From positions 40,179 to 104,178 of the forward strand of contig NZ_VORX01000010.1 of assembly GCF_007997285.1 (NCBI RefSeq): DNA of 64,000 nucleotides, read 5' to 3'. The DNA is from Gelidibacter salicanalis (GTDB lineage: Bacteria; Bacteroidota; Bacteroidia; Flavobacteriales; Flavobacteriaceae). Positions within the stretch are counted from its first letter, which is position 1, and each line of letters opens with the position of its first letter. Positions 1 to 8,052 of this stretch are shown here, piece by piece. Made by a program: the position numbers and the translations under genes. Under the pieces are notes generated by a model, which was given only the letters and a program-made list of their open reading frames with translations, searched no databases and was not told the origin of the DNA.

Positions 1-329
1 GTTTTTGCTTCAGAAAGTTTCGCTTGATCAACATTTCGCAAGGTTTTACGCATTGCTTTTTTAGTGTCATTGGAAATTACCGCAACGTTATCAACATTTA
101 CAAGCATTGCATCGTTTGCTTCTGTTAATGAATTGATTTTTTTATTATAACTATCAACTCTTGCCTGAATCGCATCAAATTTAGCTTCAAGATCTTCTTT
201 CTCTACTCTTGTTTTGGTGAGTTCGCTTTTAATTTGACCGTTTTCTTGCTCTAGGGCAACATATTTCTTTTTAGAAACACATGAGGTAAACATCATGACG
301 GTGAATACTGCAATTGAAATTTTTTTCAT
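1..329 (-). CDS. OmpA-family lipoprotein, N-terminal part (cut by window edge)
   Basis: The gene starts at an ATG at 327-329 on the minus strand and runs off the left edge, so about 109 residues are visible. It opens with a short lipoprotein signal peptide ending in the lipobox FTSC, followed by SKKKY and a long charged, probably coiled-coil stretch rich in Lys, Glu and Gln. Flavobacterial OmpA/MotB-like lipoproteins start this way and carry a C-terminal peptidoglycan-binding OmpA domain, which here would lie outside the window. Expected place is the periplasmic face of the outer membrane. The lipoprotein signal is seen; the OmpA assignment is inferred from resemblance of the N-terminus. Confidence 0.7.
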   Translation of the reverse strand, partial: MKKISIAVFTVMMFTSCVSKKKYVALEQENGQIKSELTKTRVEKEDLEAKFDAIQARVDSYNKKINSLTEANDAMLVNVDNVAVISNDTKKAMRKTLRNVDQAKLSEAK

Positions 330-362
330 AATTTTAAATTTATCGGTTTAGTATATGTACGG

Positions 363-383
363 ACGTCTATGCCTTCTAGACGT
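363..383. other. Inverted repeat in the leader of the OmpA-like gene
   Basis: Arms ACGTCTA and TAGACGT (7 bp) with a 7-base loop lie about 35 bases upstream of the OmpA-like start codon, between it and the MscS stop. No T-run follows on either strand, so it is not a typical terminator. It could be an mRNA leader hairpin; function unknown. Confidence 0.35.
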
Positions 384-545
384 TATACTCGCTCATATTT
401 TTGATTATTTTAACATATAAATCCTGTTATCACAACAGTATCTGTGGGTTAAGGGTAAAGCTTTTATTTGATTTTTTGGGTGTTCATCTACCATGAGGAG
501 TCGTGTAAACAATCATCTGTTCTCCCGGTTCAAATTATGTATTGA

Positions 546-1457
546 TTACTTGAGTGTTTTTTCATCAGTTAAGGAATCACGTTCCAGACGCACTGGAAAT
601 CCTTTCTCGCCACCATACAATTTTATTTCCTGGATATCGGCAGGTAGATAATAGCCATTTTCCTCTAAAGCTTCTTTCACATTCCTTACAACATTTCCTT
701 TGGTGATTAAGGCCATTCTTCTAAAATCTTTGGTATCGACCCAAAAAAAGACTTTGAGGTTGACCGTACTGGTGGCCAATTCATCTTCAATCACAAAATT
801 GACGTGTTCATCATCCTCTATAACGTTAGGTTCTCTTCGCAAGGCATCCATTATGGTCTGTTTAGCGCCCACAATATTGTCTTCATAAGCAATACCAATT
901 ATAAAGTTCCATCTAAAGAAACCATCTTCCGTAAAATTGGTTACCGGTTTGGTCAGGACATCGCTATTAGGAATGTACACGTCTTTTCCGTCAAACGTTT
1001 TTAATTTGGTATACCTAAATTCTAAATTTTTGACCTTTCCAAAATTCTCACCAATCTCAACGGTATCATCCACATCAAAAGGACGATTAAACGCCAAAAT
1101 TACTCCGGCAATAAAATTTTCGCCAATATCTTTAAACGCAAATCCTAAAACTAACGCACTAGCGCCAGCCGCGGTTAAAATGGCGGTGGCAATACCACCT
1201 AAACCCGCAGATTTTAAAGCAATCATAATGGCAAAAATGATCAGAACATATTTTATGGCTTGGCCTAAAAACTTGCTCATTAACGGATCATGGGTTCTAG
1301 CCGAAATCCGTTTTCGAGCAAATTGTCCAATCCATTTGGCAATGAGAGATCCTAACACTACAATTAAAACTCCAACGCCAATGCCCGGGAGTTGGTCTAT
1401 TATATTATTGTAAAAGTTAATGAACGATTCGGTTACTGTTTTTGTATCGTATTGCAT
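546..1457 (-). CDS. MscS-family mechanosensitive ion channel
   Basis: A 303-residue small-conductance mechanosensitive channel of the inner membrane that would release solutes on hypo-osmotic shock. The sequence shows an N-terminal helix, two further hydrophobic segments, and the Gly/Ala-rich pore-lining TM3 (about residues 80-115, with ALVLGFAFKD). The MscS beta domain follows, with FNRPFDVDDTVEIG and PNSDVLTKPVTNF, then an alpha/beta C-terminal domain. Length matches the E. coli MscS class (286 residues). It lies downstream of a small acidic-protein gene on the same strand, separated by a strong 14-bp hairpin. High confidence in family; gating properties cannot be read. Confidence 0.93.
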   Translation of the reverse strand: MQYDTKTVTESFINFYNNIIDQLPGIGVGVLIVVLGSLIAKWIGQFARKRISARTHDPLMSKFLGQAIKYVLIIFAIMIALKSAGLGGIATAILTAAGASALVLGFAFKDIGENFIAGVILAFNRPFDVDDTVEIGENFGKVKNLEFRYTKLKTFDGKDVYIPNSDVLTKPVTNFTEDGFFRWNFIIGIAYEDNIVGAKQTIMDALRREPNVIEDDEHVNFVIEDELATSTVNLKVFFWVDTKDFRRMALITKGNVVRNVKEALEENGYYLPADIQEIKLYGGEKGFPVRLERDSLTDEKTLK

Positions 1458-1484
1458 AGGTGGGTTTAAAAGAACGTATTATGA

Positions 1485-1527
1485 AATGTGTTGCAGGCCT
1501 ATACCAGTTATTTGCCTGCAACACATT
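1485..1527. other. Perfect 14-bp inverted repeat between two minus-strand genes
   Basis: Arms 1485-1498 and 1514-1527 are exact reverse complements (AATGTGTTGCAGGC / GCCTGCAACACATT) around a 15-base loop. It sits between the stop of the 1537-1851 gene and the MscS start. There is no clear poly-T tract, so it may be a terminator-attenuator, an mRNA-stabilising hairpin, or a repeat element. Confidence 0.6.
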
Positions 1528-1536
1528 GCTTATTGT

Positions 1537-1851
1537 TTAGTCTATCTCCGTAGGATCGGTTTCTTCTAAATGGTCGTTTCCTGGTCCACCTTGACTGTAA
1601 AGTTGATTCTCTTCGTCTTTTAATTTCTTTCTAGAGCGGTCTTCAGGTAAGGTTCTTCCGGGTATATCTAAATCTGTGCCCTCAAAATCTACAGGTTGCG
1701 ATCTATTGGACTCATCCAATAGGGCATCGTCACCACCATCTGTTCTCAAATTTCTGTTTTTATCACCTAAAATGTCCTTGTCGTGCTCAGTGATGTCAGA
1801 ATTGTAGGTGTGCTTTTCTGAGTTGTTTTTTTTCTTATTTGTGTCCATCAT
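1537..1851 (-). CDS. Small acidic, probably disordered protein
   Basis: A 104-residue protein with almost no hydrophobic segments, rich in Asp, Glu, Lys and Asn, with no signal peptide or membrane helix. A central part (FEGTDLDIPGR) and a C-terminal part (LKDEENQLYSQGG) look like the most constrained stretches. I do not recognise a named domain; composition suggests an intrinsically disordered cytosolic protein. The start may be either of two consecutive ATGs (MMDT). It is followed on the same strand by the MscS gene, so a shared osmotic or envelope-stress theme is possible but not shown. It is probably real because of its composition and position. Confidence 0.6.
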   Translation of the reverse strand: MMDTNKKKNNSEKHTYNSDITEHDKDILGDKNRNLRTDGGDDALLDESNRSQPVDFEGTDLDIPGRTLPEDRSRKKLKDEENQLYSQGGPGNDHLEETDPTEID

Positions 1852-2223
1852 ATAATGTTTTAAAAGTTCAAGTCATAAGGTAGGTGTGTTTCGTTTTAAC
1901 ATTTAACCGTTTCGGAATTAATCTTAATCCGATAAAAAATACGTGCTATTCATTATGCTATTTTGAGATGAGTCCAGTTTTAATCGACTTGCATCAAGGT
2001 GTTAGCACTATCAGCTGTATTTTTGGAAATGTCTGATTCCTCAATTTGGTTTAAAAATGATTACTTGCCAGATGTTAGTCCCCAGGTGAGCTTTAAAATT
2101 GCCAACAACTAGCTTATTTATTTTATGAGAACACAATATAAATGGATGTTTATGTTGAGGACAATACCTAAGCGTTTCACCTAAATCATCGAGACTATGA
2201 AGCATATAAGCTTATTTATCTGA
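1852..2223. other. Intergenic region, divergent, no gene seen
   Basis: Lies between the minus-strand small acidic gene and the plus-strand monooxygenase remnant. It must hold the promoter of the 1537-1851 gene. I see no convincing open reading frame, hairpin or consensus promoter in it. Its right end may be further decayed sequence of the adjacent pseudogene. Confidence 0.4.
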
Positions 2224-2508
2224 GTAAAATCAAAACCGAAATCCTCTTAACATGTTGCCCAATTATTAGAAAAAGCAGTAAATATGGTCAAAAATGAGAT
2301 GCACATACTAACCTGTTATAGCTTTAGAACTGACAAAGATACCTTCGGGATTTTTGATACTTTTAATGATGAAAATGGGAGGGAAGCGCATTTGCAAGGT
2401 GCCTTACTGCAATTACTTAGAGACAAGACTGAAGAATTACTTATTGGTCCACCAGATATTGAAAAAATTCAAATTTTGTCGGCTAAAGAATTTAAAACTA
2501 TAGATTAA
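2224..2508 (+). pseudogene. Antibiotic-biosynthesis-monooxygenase (ABM) domain protein, N-terminus decayed
   Basis: The open frame from ATG 2284 gives 74 residues containing DKDTFGIFDTF, GREAHLQG and the IEKIQIL tail, the C-terminal two thirds of a small ferredoxin-like ABM/quinol-monooxygenase domain (usually 95-100 residues). Reading upstream in the same frame, homologous-looking sequence continues (VAQLLEKAV before the ATG, and VKSKPKSS further up, where the family has a VKAKPGKE-like strand). It is interrupted by TAA at 2248-2250, with TGA at 2221-2223 upstream. The first beta strand is therefore lost or the gene is broken. A shortened, still expressed protein from 2284 is the alternative. 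The stop is 4 bases before the Old Yellow Enzyme gene, so it heads that operon. Confidence 0.55.
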
Positions 2509-2512
2509 AAAG

Positions 2513-3631
2513 ATGTCAAAACAACCCTTATTAACGCCTATTACAATTGGCGATTTAGAATTGAAAAATAGAATGGTGATGGCGCCAATGACGCGGAGCC
2601 GTGCAGCAAATAAAGGTAATATGCCCACTGAAGAGCTGCACGTACCTTACTATACGCAACGGGCAACTGCAGGACTTATTATTACGGAAGGGTCTCAGGT
2701 GTCTCCACAAGCAGTGGGCTATATACATACGCCGGGTATCCATACCCAAGCGCAAGTTGACGGTTGGAAGAAAGTCACATCGTCGGTTCATGAGGCAGGC
2801 GGACGCATCTTCATCCAGTTATGGCATGTAGGCCGCATGTCACATCCAGATTTTCATAATGGCGATCTGCCCTTGGCACCATCTGCTATAAATCCTAATT
2901 CAAAGTCTTATACGCCGTCCGGATTTAAGGACACCGTAACTCCAAAAGAAATGACTTTGGAAGACATAAAAGTCACGATAGCCGACTTTCAGAATGCCGC
3001 AAAAAACGCTGTAGAAGCTGGATTTGATGGTGTAGAAATCCATTCATCCAATGGCTATTTGTTTCATCAATTTTTCAATGGGACCAGTAACCAGCGGACG
3101 GATAACTACGGAGGAAGTATTGAAAATAGAGCGCGTTTCTTTTTTGAAACCCTCGAGGCCATCAAACAAGTGATGCCGGAGGATAGAATTGGAGTGCGGT
3201 TCAATCCGTCCTTGCATAATATTTTCGGAATGACCATGGATGAGAAAACCATTCCTACCTTCGACTATATTATTGAAACCCTTGACAAAGACTATAATTT
3301 ATCTTATCTTCATCTGTCTGAGCCATTTAATGATGTTTCCGAGGTGAAATTTGCAGTTACCGATATCGCGAAACACTTTCGCCCTAAATATAAAGGCACT
3401 CTAATGATCAGCACTGGTTTTGACCAAGAGTCAGGAAATCAGGTCCTAGAAGACGGTGATGCTGACCTCGTGTCCTTCGCTAAACTGTATATTTCAAACC
3501 CAGACTTAGTGGGGCGTTTTAGAGAAAACATAGCCACTACACCATGGGATGAAGCTACGTTTTACACGCAAGGAGAAGAAGGCTACACTACCTACAAAGC
3601 AGAAACAAGAACATTAATTCCAAATATATAA
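2513..3631 (+). CDS. Old Yellow Enzyme family alkene reductase (NemA-like)
   Basis: A 372-residue FMN-dependent NAD(P)H:flavin oxidoreductase of the TIM-barrel Old Yellow Enzyme family. It would reduce activated C=C bonds of electrophiles such as N-ethylmaleimide-type enones or nitro compounds in the cytoplasm. Visible marks are the N-terminal ITIGDLELKNRMVMAPMTRSRA, IQLWHVGRMS, the HSSNGYLFHQF active-site segment (HSSN in place of the more usual HAAN), RTDNYGGSIENRARF, and a C-terminal phosphate-binding stretch STGFDQ. Length is normal. It starts 4 bases after the ABM remnant, and the aldehyde dehydrogenase follows after 2 bases, so co-transcription is very likely. Substrate is not predictable. 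Confidence 0.92.
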   Translation: MSKQPLLTPITIGDLELKNRMVMAPMTRSRAANKGNMPTEELHVPYYTQRATAGLIITEGSQVSPQAVGYIHTPGIHTQAQVDGWKKVTSSVHEAGGRIFIQLWHVGRMSHPDFHNGDLPLAPSAINPNSKSYTPSGFKDTVTPKEMTLEDIKVTIADFQNAAKNAVEAGFDGVEIHSSNGYLFHQFFNGTSNQRTDNYGGSIENRARFFFETLEAIKQVMPEDRIGVRFNPSLHNIFGMTMDEKTIPTFDYIIETLDKDYNLSYLHLSEPFNDVSEVKFAVTDIAKHFRPKYKGTLMISTGFDQESGNQVLEDGDADLVSFAKLYISNPDLVGRFRENIATTPWDEATFYTQGEEGYTTYKAETRTLIPNI

Positions 3632-3633
3632 TC

Positions 3634-5031
3634 ATGAGTACAACAGATAAAAAAACATTTGCAACAATAAACCCTGCAACTGAGCAGGAAATTAAAACCT
3701 ATACGTATATGACTACTGAGGTCGCCTTAAAAGCGGTTGAAGATTGTCATAAAGCATACCTCGAATGGAGAATGACGCCTATAGAAGAGCGGGCCAAGAT
3801 CATAAAAGCCATCGGTAAGGAATTGGATAATCAGAAAGACAAATTAGCGGCATTGATGACTGAAGAAATGGGAAAACTTCTCAAACAAGGCTATCAAGAG
3901 ATTGAGCTTTGTGCTGGAATTTGTGAGTTCACCGGCACAGAAGGCATTAATTATCTAAAAGATGAAGAGCGCGAATTGGCTGAGGGCGGAAAAGGCATTG
4001 TCAGTTATTCACCAATTGGTGTTATTTACGGCATCCAACCCTGGAATTTCCCATCGTATCAAGTTATTCGTTACTCCATTGCTAATTTGATGGCAGGGAA
4101 TGGTGTCCTCTTAAAACACGCTAAAAATGTTACGGGTTCGGCACTATTGTTACAAGAAATTTACGAAGCAGCAGGACTTCCGAAAGGCTTATTTAAAGCT
4201 TTAATTATTGATCATGATCAATCTGATGACATTATTGCTCATGAATTGGTCCGTGGTGTTACCCTAACGGGAAGTTCAGAGGCGGGACGGATCATCGCTG
4301 AAAAATCAGGCGCGGTGTTAAAGAAAACAGTTTTAGAATTGGGAAGTAACGATGCCTATCTTGTACTAGACGATGCCGATGTTGCATTGGCGGCAAAAAC
4401 CTGTGTCCAAGGGCGTGTATATAATAATGGAGAAACCTGCGTTTCAGCAAAACGTTTTATCGTGACTGAAAAGGTTTATGATCAATTTAGGGACGCTTTT
4501 ATTGAAGGCATGAAAGCGATCGTGACTGGTGATCCTACTGATAAATCTTCTAAAATGGGGCCTTTAGCGCGGAAAGATTTACGTAAAACGCTTCACGAAC
4601 AGGTGGAGAAAAGTGTTCAAAAAGGTGCTACTATTAGTCTTGGAGGTGAAATTCCAGAAGGAAAAGGGTATTATTATCCAGCAACCGTTTTAGAAAATGT
4701 AACTCCAGGGCAACCGGCTTATGATGATGAGCTTTTCGGACCAGTAGCCTCTTTAATTAAGGCCAAGGATAATGAAGACGCCATGCGTATTGCCAATGAC
4801 AGTCAGTTTGGATTGGGTGGTGGTATCTTTTCAAAAGACGAGAATAAAGCTATTGAACTGGCTCGTAAACATTTTAATACGGGGATGATCAATATCAATT
4901 CCTTCGGCTTGGCAAGACCAAACATGCCTTTTGGAGGTATCAAAAATTCAGGATATGGTAGAGAGCACGGCGGTTTCGGTATTCGCGAGTTTGTAAATAC
5001 CAAAGCGATTTTTGTTCCAAAGAAAAAATAA
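3634..5031 (+). CDS. NAD(P)-dependent aldehyde dehydrogenase (succinate-semialdehyde dehydrogenase, Sad/YneI-like)
   Basis: A 465-residue aldehyde dehydrogenase that oxidises an aldehyde to a carboxylate with NAD(P)+. Catalytic residues are visible as Glu235 in LELGSND (the second Gly of the usual ELGG is Ser) and Cys269 in NNGETCVSAKRF. The cofactor segment is PWNFPSYQVIRYSIANLMAGN. The LLKHAKNV sequence, where most ALDHs have LKPA, and the ETC active site resemble the Sad/YneI branch, which suggests succinic semialdehyde or similar short aldehydes. It is the third open frame of the operon, and pairs functionally with the alcohol dehydrogenase at its end. Family is certain; substrate is inference. 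Confidence 0.9.
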   Translation: MSTTDKKTFATINPATEQEIKTYTYMTTEVALKAVEDCHKAYLEWRMTPIEERAKIIKAIGKELDNQKDKLAALMTEEMGKLLKQGYQEIELCAGICEFTGTEGINYLKDEERELAEGGKGIVSYSPIGVIYGIQPWNFPSYQVIRYSIANLMAGNGVLLKHAKNVTGSALLLQEIYEAAGLPKGLFKALIIDHDQSDDIIAHELVRGVTLTGSSEAGRIIAEKSGAVLKKTVLELGSNDAYLVLDDADVALAAKTCVQGRVYNNGETCVSAKRFIVTEKVYDQFRDAFIEGMKAIVTGDPTDKSSKMGPLARKDLRKTLHEQVEKSVQKGATISLGGEIPEGKGYYYPATVLENVTPGQPAYDDELFGPVASLIKAKDNEDAMRIANDSQFGLGGGIFSKDENKAIELARKHFNTGMININSFGLARPNMPFGGIKNSGYGREHGGFGIREFVNTKAIFVPKKK

Positions 5032-5060
5032 ATAGAATAGTAATTAAAAAATAGAACCTT

Positions 5061-5459
5061 ATGAATCTTACCTTAGAACAAGCAGAGAAAATCATTAGTA
5101 AGGCCAAAAAGAAAGCTTTGGCAATCGATACAAAAATGAATATTTCAGTGGTTGATGCTGGAGCGAATCAAGTGGCTTTCGTGCGAATGGATGGTGCATG
5201 GTTAGGTAGTGCCGATATCGCACTTAAAAAAGCAAAAACGGCCCGATTTTTTGATATGCCTACCGGCGAAATCGGTAAATTATCTCAACCGGGTGAATCT
5301 CTTTATAATATAGAGCATTCCAACGGCGGCTTGATCACATTCCCAGGTGGATTGCCCATAAAGGATAAAGCCGGCAATATTATTGGAGCCATTGGCGTAA
5401 GCGGCAGCTCGGTTGAAAATGATCACGCGGTTGCGGAAGCCGGGGCCACATCATTATAA
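5061..5459 (+). CDS. GlcG/HbpS-family haem-binding-type protein
   Basis: A 132-residue protein of the GlcG/HbpS (DUF336) family. Marks are [17 protein letters not shown] at the N-terminus, [20 protein letters not shown], a [12 protein letters not shown] helix, and the glycine-rich [10 protein letters not shown] followed by DHAVAEAGA. No signal peptide, so probably cytosolic here, unlike the secreted HbpS of Streptomyces. Family members bind haem or cobalamin, or are encoded beside oxidoreductases as accessory proteins; direct function is usually unknown. Spacing of 29 bases on each side places it in the operon between the aldehyde dehydrogenase and OsmC genes. Confidence 0.85.
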   Translation: MNLTLEQAEKIISKAKKKALAIDTKMNISVVDAGANQVAFVRMDGAWLGSADIALKKAKTARFFDMPTGEIGKLSQPGESLYNIEHSNGGLITFPGGLPIKDKAGNIIGAIGVSGSSVENDHAVAEAGATSL

Positions 5460-5488
5460 AGAAATACTAATTATAAAACATAAAAATT

Positions 5489-5908
5489 ATGAAATTCAAT
5501 AGAACAGCAAAAGCCCACTGGGAAGGTGGCGGAAAAGATGGTAACGGAACATTGACTACGGAGAGCGGGGTTTTGAAAGAATCACCTTATGCCTTTAAAA
5601 CACGATTTGAAGATGCCGTAGGTACCAATCCAGAAGAACTAATTGGCGCAGCACACTCAGGGTGTTTTACTATGCAGCTGAGTTTCTACATCGTAGAAGA
5701 AGGTTTTACTGCCGAACATTTAGATACAAAAGCGAAAGTTTATTTTGAGGATGGCAGCATTCCTAAAATAGAATTGGAGTTATCAGGTAAAGTGCCTGGG
5801 ATGGACGAATCAAAATTCAAGGAACTAGCTAAAAAATCAAAAGAGAATTGCCCAGTTTCGAAACTTTTAAATGCGGATATCACACTCACCACAACCTTTG
5901 AGAGTTAG
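5489..5908 (+). CDS. osmC: OsmC-family peroxiredoxin
   Basis: A 139-residue OsmC protein, a thiol peroxidase that reduces organic hydroperoxides and peroxides in the cytoplasm. Both catalytic cysteines are present: Cys59 in AHSGCFTMQL and Cys121 in KENCPVSK. The N-terminal strand (TAKAHWEGGGKDGNGTL) and the fold elements match the true OsmC subgroup in length and order. It lies fourth of the five intact genes of the operon, between HbpS/GlcG and alcohol dehydrogenase, which supports an oxidant or electrophile defence role for the whole unit. A role in osmotic response is only implied by the family name. Confidence 0.93.
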   Translation: MKFNRTAKAHWEGGGKDGNGTLTTESGVLKESPYAFKTRFEDAVGTNPEELIGAAHSGCFTMQLSFYIVEEGFTAEHLDTKAKVYFEDGSIPKIELELSGKVPGMDESKFKELAKKSKENCPVSKLLNADITLTTTFES

Positions 5909-5956
5909 AATTTAAATACTCTAATTTCAATCAGTTATTAATACAAGAAAAATATT

Positions 5957-7009
5957 ATGAAAACTACGATAAAGGCATATGGCGCAGCAGACTCTAAAGC
6001 AGATTTGAAACCCATGGATATTGAGCGACGCACCTGCGGTGATGATGACGTGAAAATTGATATTACCTATTGTGGTGTTTGCCATAGTGATATTCATACG
6101 GTTAGAAATGATTGGAAAAACTCTAAATACCCCGTAGTTCCAGGTCATGAAATTATTGGTCGGGTCACTAAAGTTGGGAAAAACGTCACTAAATTCAGAA
6201 AAGATGATCTAGTAGGAGTAGGCTGTATGGTGGATTCGTGCCAACAATGCTCCGCTTGTAAAGAGGATTTAGAACAATTTTGCGAAAAAGGGATGGTAGG
6301 CACCTATAACGGCAGGGATGTGCATTTGGGTGGACATACCTTTGGCGGCTATTCAACCGCTGTTGTAGTAAATAAGGAGTTTGTATTGCGCATTCCGGAA
6401 AACATTGATCCTAAGGGTGCAGCACCTTTATTGTGTGCTGGCATTACCACATGGTCGCCTTTAAGGGCTTGGAAGGTTAAGAAAGGTGATAAAGTTGGTG
6501 TCATTGGCTTGGGCGGACTCGGGCATATGGGTGTGAAATTCGCCAATGCCTTGGGCGCTCATGTGGTCATGATTACCACGTCTCCCGACAAAGCTAAAGA
6601 TGCGAAAGCTTTGGGAGCTCACGAAGTCTTGATTTCTAAGAATGCTGAAGACATGAAAGCACACCGAAATAGCTTTGATTTTATCTTAAATACCATTCCT
6701 GTAGGTCATGAAATGGATCCCTATATTGGATTGCTAAAGCGGGATGCCACTATGGTGCTCGTTGGTGCTGTAGAACCTCTAAAACCATTTCATGGCGGTG
6801 GACTTATTGGCGGACGCAAACGGATTGCCGGTTCTTTAATTGGTGGTATCAAAGAAACTCAAGAAATGCTAGATTTTTGTGGTGAACATAACATCGTGTC
6901 TGACATTGAAGTGATTGACATGAAGGATATTAATGACGCCTATGAACGCATTATTGATGCAGATGTAAAATACAGATTTGTCATTGACATGGCATCCTTG
7001 AAAAACTAA
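5957..7009 (+). CDS. Zinc-dependent NAD(P) alcohol/aldehyde reductase (YahK/cinnamyl-alcohol dehydrogenase type)
   Basis: A 350-residue medium-chain dehydrogenase/reductase. Catalytic zinc ligands are visible in CGVCHSDIH and VPGHEIIG, and structural zinc ligands in the four-cysteine lobe CQQCSACKEDLEQFC. The Rossmann motif is GLGGLGHMGV, and a conserved SLIGGIKETQEML follows. This arrangement is that of the NADP-preferring CAD/YahK branch, which reduces a broad range of aldehydes. It is the last gene of the operon and is followed at once by a strong terminator. With the aldehyde dehydrogenase upstream the operon can dispose of aldehydes by reduction or oxidation. Cofactor and substrate are inferred. 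Confidence 0.92.
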   Translation: MKTTIKAYGAADSKADLKPMDIERRTCGDDDVKIDITYCGVCHSDIHTVRNDWKNSKYPVVPGHEIIGRVTKVGKNVTKFRKDDLVGVGCMVDSCQQCSACKEDLEQFCEKGMVGTYNGRDVHLGGHTFGGYSTAVVVNKEFVLRIPENIDPKGAAPLLCAGITTWSPLRAWKVKKGDKVGVIGLGGLGHMGVKFANALGAHVVMITTSPDKAKDAKALGAHEVLISKNAEDMKAHRNSFDFILNTIPVGHEMDPYIGLLKRDATMVLVGAVEPLKPFHGGGLIGGRKRIAGSLIGGIKETQEMLDFCGEHNIVSDIEVIDMKDINDAYERIIDADVKYRFVIDMASLKN

Positions 7010-7034
7010 TGAGACATCATAAAATAACGATTTT

Positions 7035-7060
7035 AAAAGAGGCGTATCGACGCCTCTTTT
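7035..7060 (+). terminator. Rho-independent terminator of the redox operon
   Basis: Perfect 10-bp stem AAAAGAGGCG / CGCCTCTTTT with a 6-base loop, 25 bases after the alcohol dehydrogenase stop, with a T-rich right side continuing CTTATTTTT. The following TATTTTTG (7063-7070) could be the -7 box of the next gene. Confidence 0.85.
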
Positions 7061-7106
7061 CTTATTTTTGCCCATTAGCTTATATCACTTTTCCACATAG
7101 CGCATC

Positions 7107-8030
7107 ATGAACAGTTCTAAGAACACTTTTTTTATACTCCTTGCTTTTTTTTCTATTTATATTATCTGGGGATCGACGTATTTATTGAACAAAATTGCAG
7201 TCACGGAATTGCCACCATTTATGCTCGCGGCAATGCGCTTTATAACCGCGGGAGTCTTGATATTCATTATTGCTAAATTGATGGGCAAACCTTTAGCCAT
7301 TACTAAAAAACAATTGATCAACACAGCAATTGCGGGTTTTTTATTCCTGACGTTTGGTAACGGAATTGTGGTTTGGGCGCTCAAATATGTCGACTCTGGA
7401 TTTGCTGCACTCGAAATTTCTGCACAGCCTTTGGTAGTCCTGATTTTGATGCGTGTATTTCAAGGAAAGAAAATTCAAGCCATGTCGGTGTTGGGAGTCA
7501 TTTTGGGGATCATTGGCATTTACTTGCTAGTCAGTCAGAATGAAGTGGTCAGTAAGGAAGGCTCAATTTTGGGCATGATCATGATTTTTGTATGTATGGT
7601 TAGTTGGGCCACAGGCAGTTTATTTGTAGGCAAAGCGGATTTACCATCCAATTATTTTGTCAATACCGGCTACCAAATGATCGCAGGAGGTATTATGCTG
7701 GTGATCTTGAGTATAATTTTTGGGGAATCGTGGAGTTTGCCTCATGTGTGGAGCGAAAAAGTACAAGTGTCAATGGTGTTATTGGTGGTTTTTGGAAGTA
7801 TCGTTGCCTTTACATCATTTAATTTCCTGTTGAAGAGAGTATCACCAGAAAAGGTAGCCACATCAACCTACGTTAATCCTATTATAGCTTTATTGTTAGG
7901 CTGGTATTTCTTAAATGAAGTGATAACCACACAATCGATAGTTGCCGCGATCGTGTTATTAACAGGTGTTTACTTTATAAATACAAAGAAGAAATTGGTG
8001 CTTTTTGAAAGGTTTCGTAACAGAATTTAA
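7107..8030 (+). CDS. EamA/DMT-family transporter
   Basis: A 307-residue inner-membrane protein with ten hydrophobic segments arranged as two EamA repeats of five. The first repeat begins with IYIIWGSTYLLNKIAV and contains AALEISAQPLVVLIL; the second contains MVSWATGSLFVG and the matching SPEKVATSTYVNPIIALLLGW. This is the drug/metabolite transporter superfamily, YedA-like branch; members usually export amino acids or metabolites. It starts after the operon terminator and is followed 22 bases later by a serine/threonine dehydratase on the same strand, so the pair may handle surplus amino acids. Substrate cannot be read. Confidence 0.9.
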   Translation: MNSSKNTFFILLAFFSIYIIWGSTYLLNKIAVTELPPFMLAAMRFITAGVLIFIIAKLMGKPLAITKKQLINTAIAGFLFLTFGNGIVVWALKYVDSGFAALEISAQPLVVLILMRVFQGKKIQAMSVLGVILGIIGIYLLVSQNEVVSKEGSILGMIMIFVCMVSWATGSLFVGKADLPSNYFVNTGYQMIAGGIMLVILSIIFGESWSLPHVWSEKVQVSMVLLVVFGSIVAFTSFNFLLKRVSPEKVATSTYVNPIIALLLGWYFLNEVITTQSIVAAIVLLTGVYFINTKKKLVLFERFRNRI

Positions 8031-8052
8031 ATATCTTTAGTTTTTAATTTTT

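Noticed and set aside
937..1413. Plus-strand 158-residue open frame
   Set aside because: It lies fully inside the mscS gene on the other strand, and shows no recognisable motif; a shadow.
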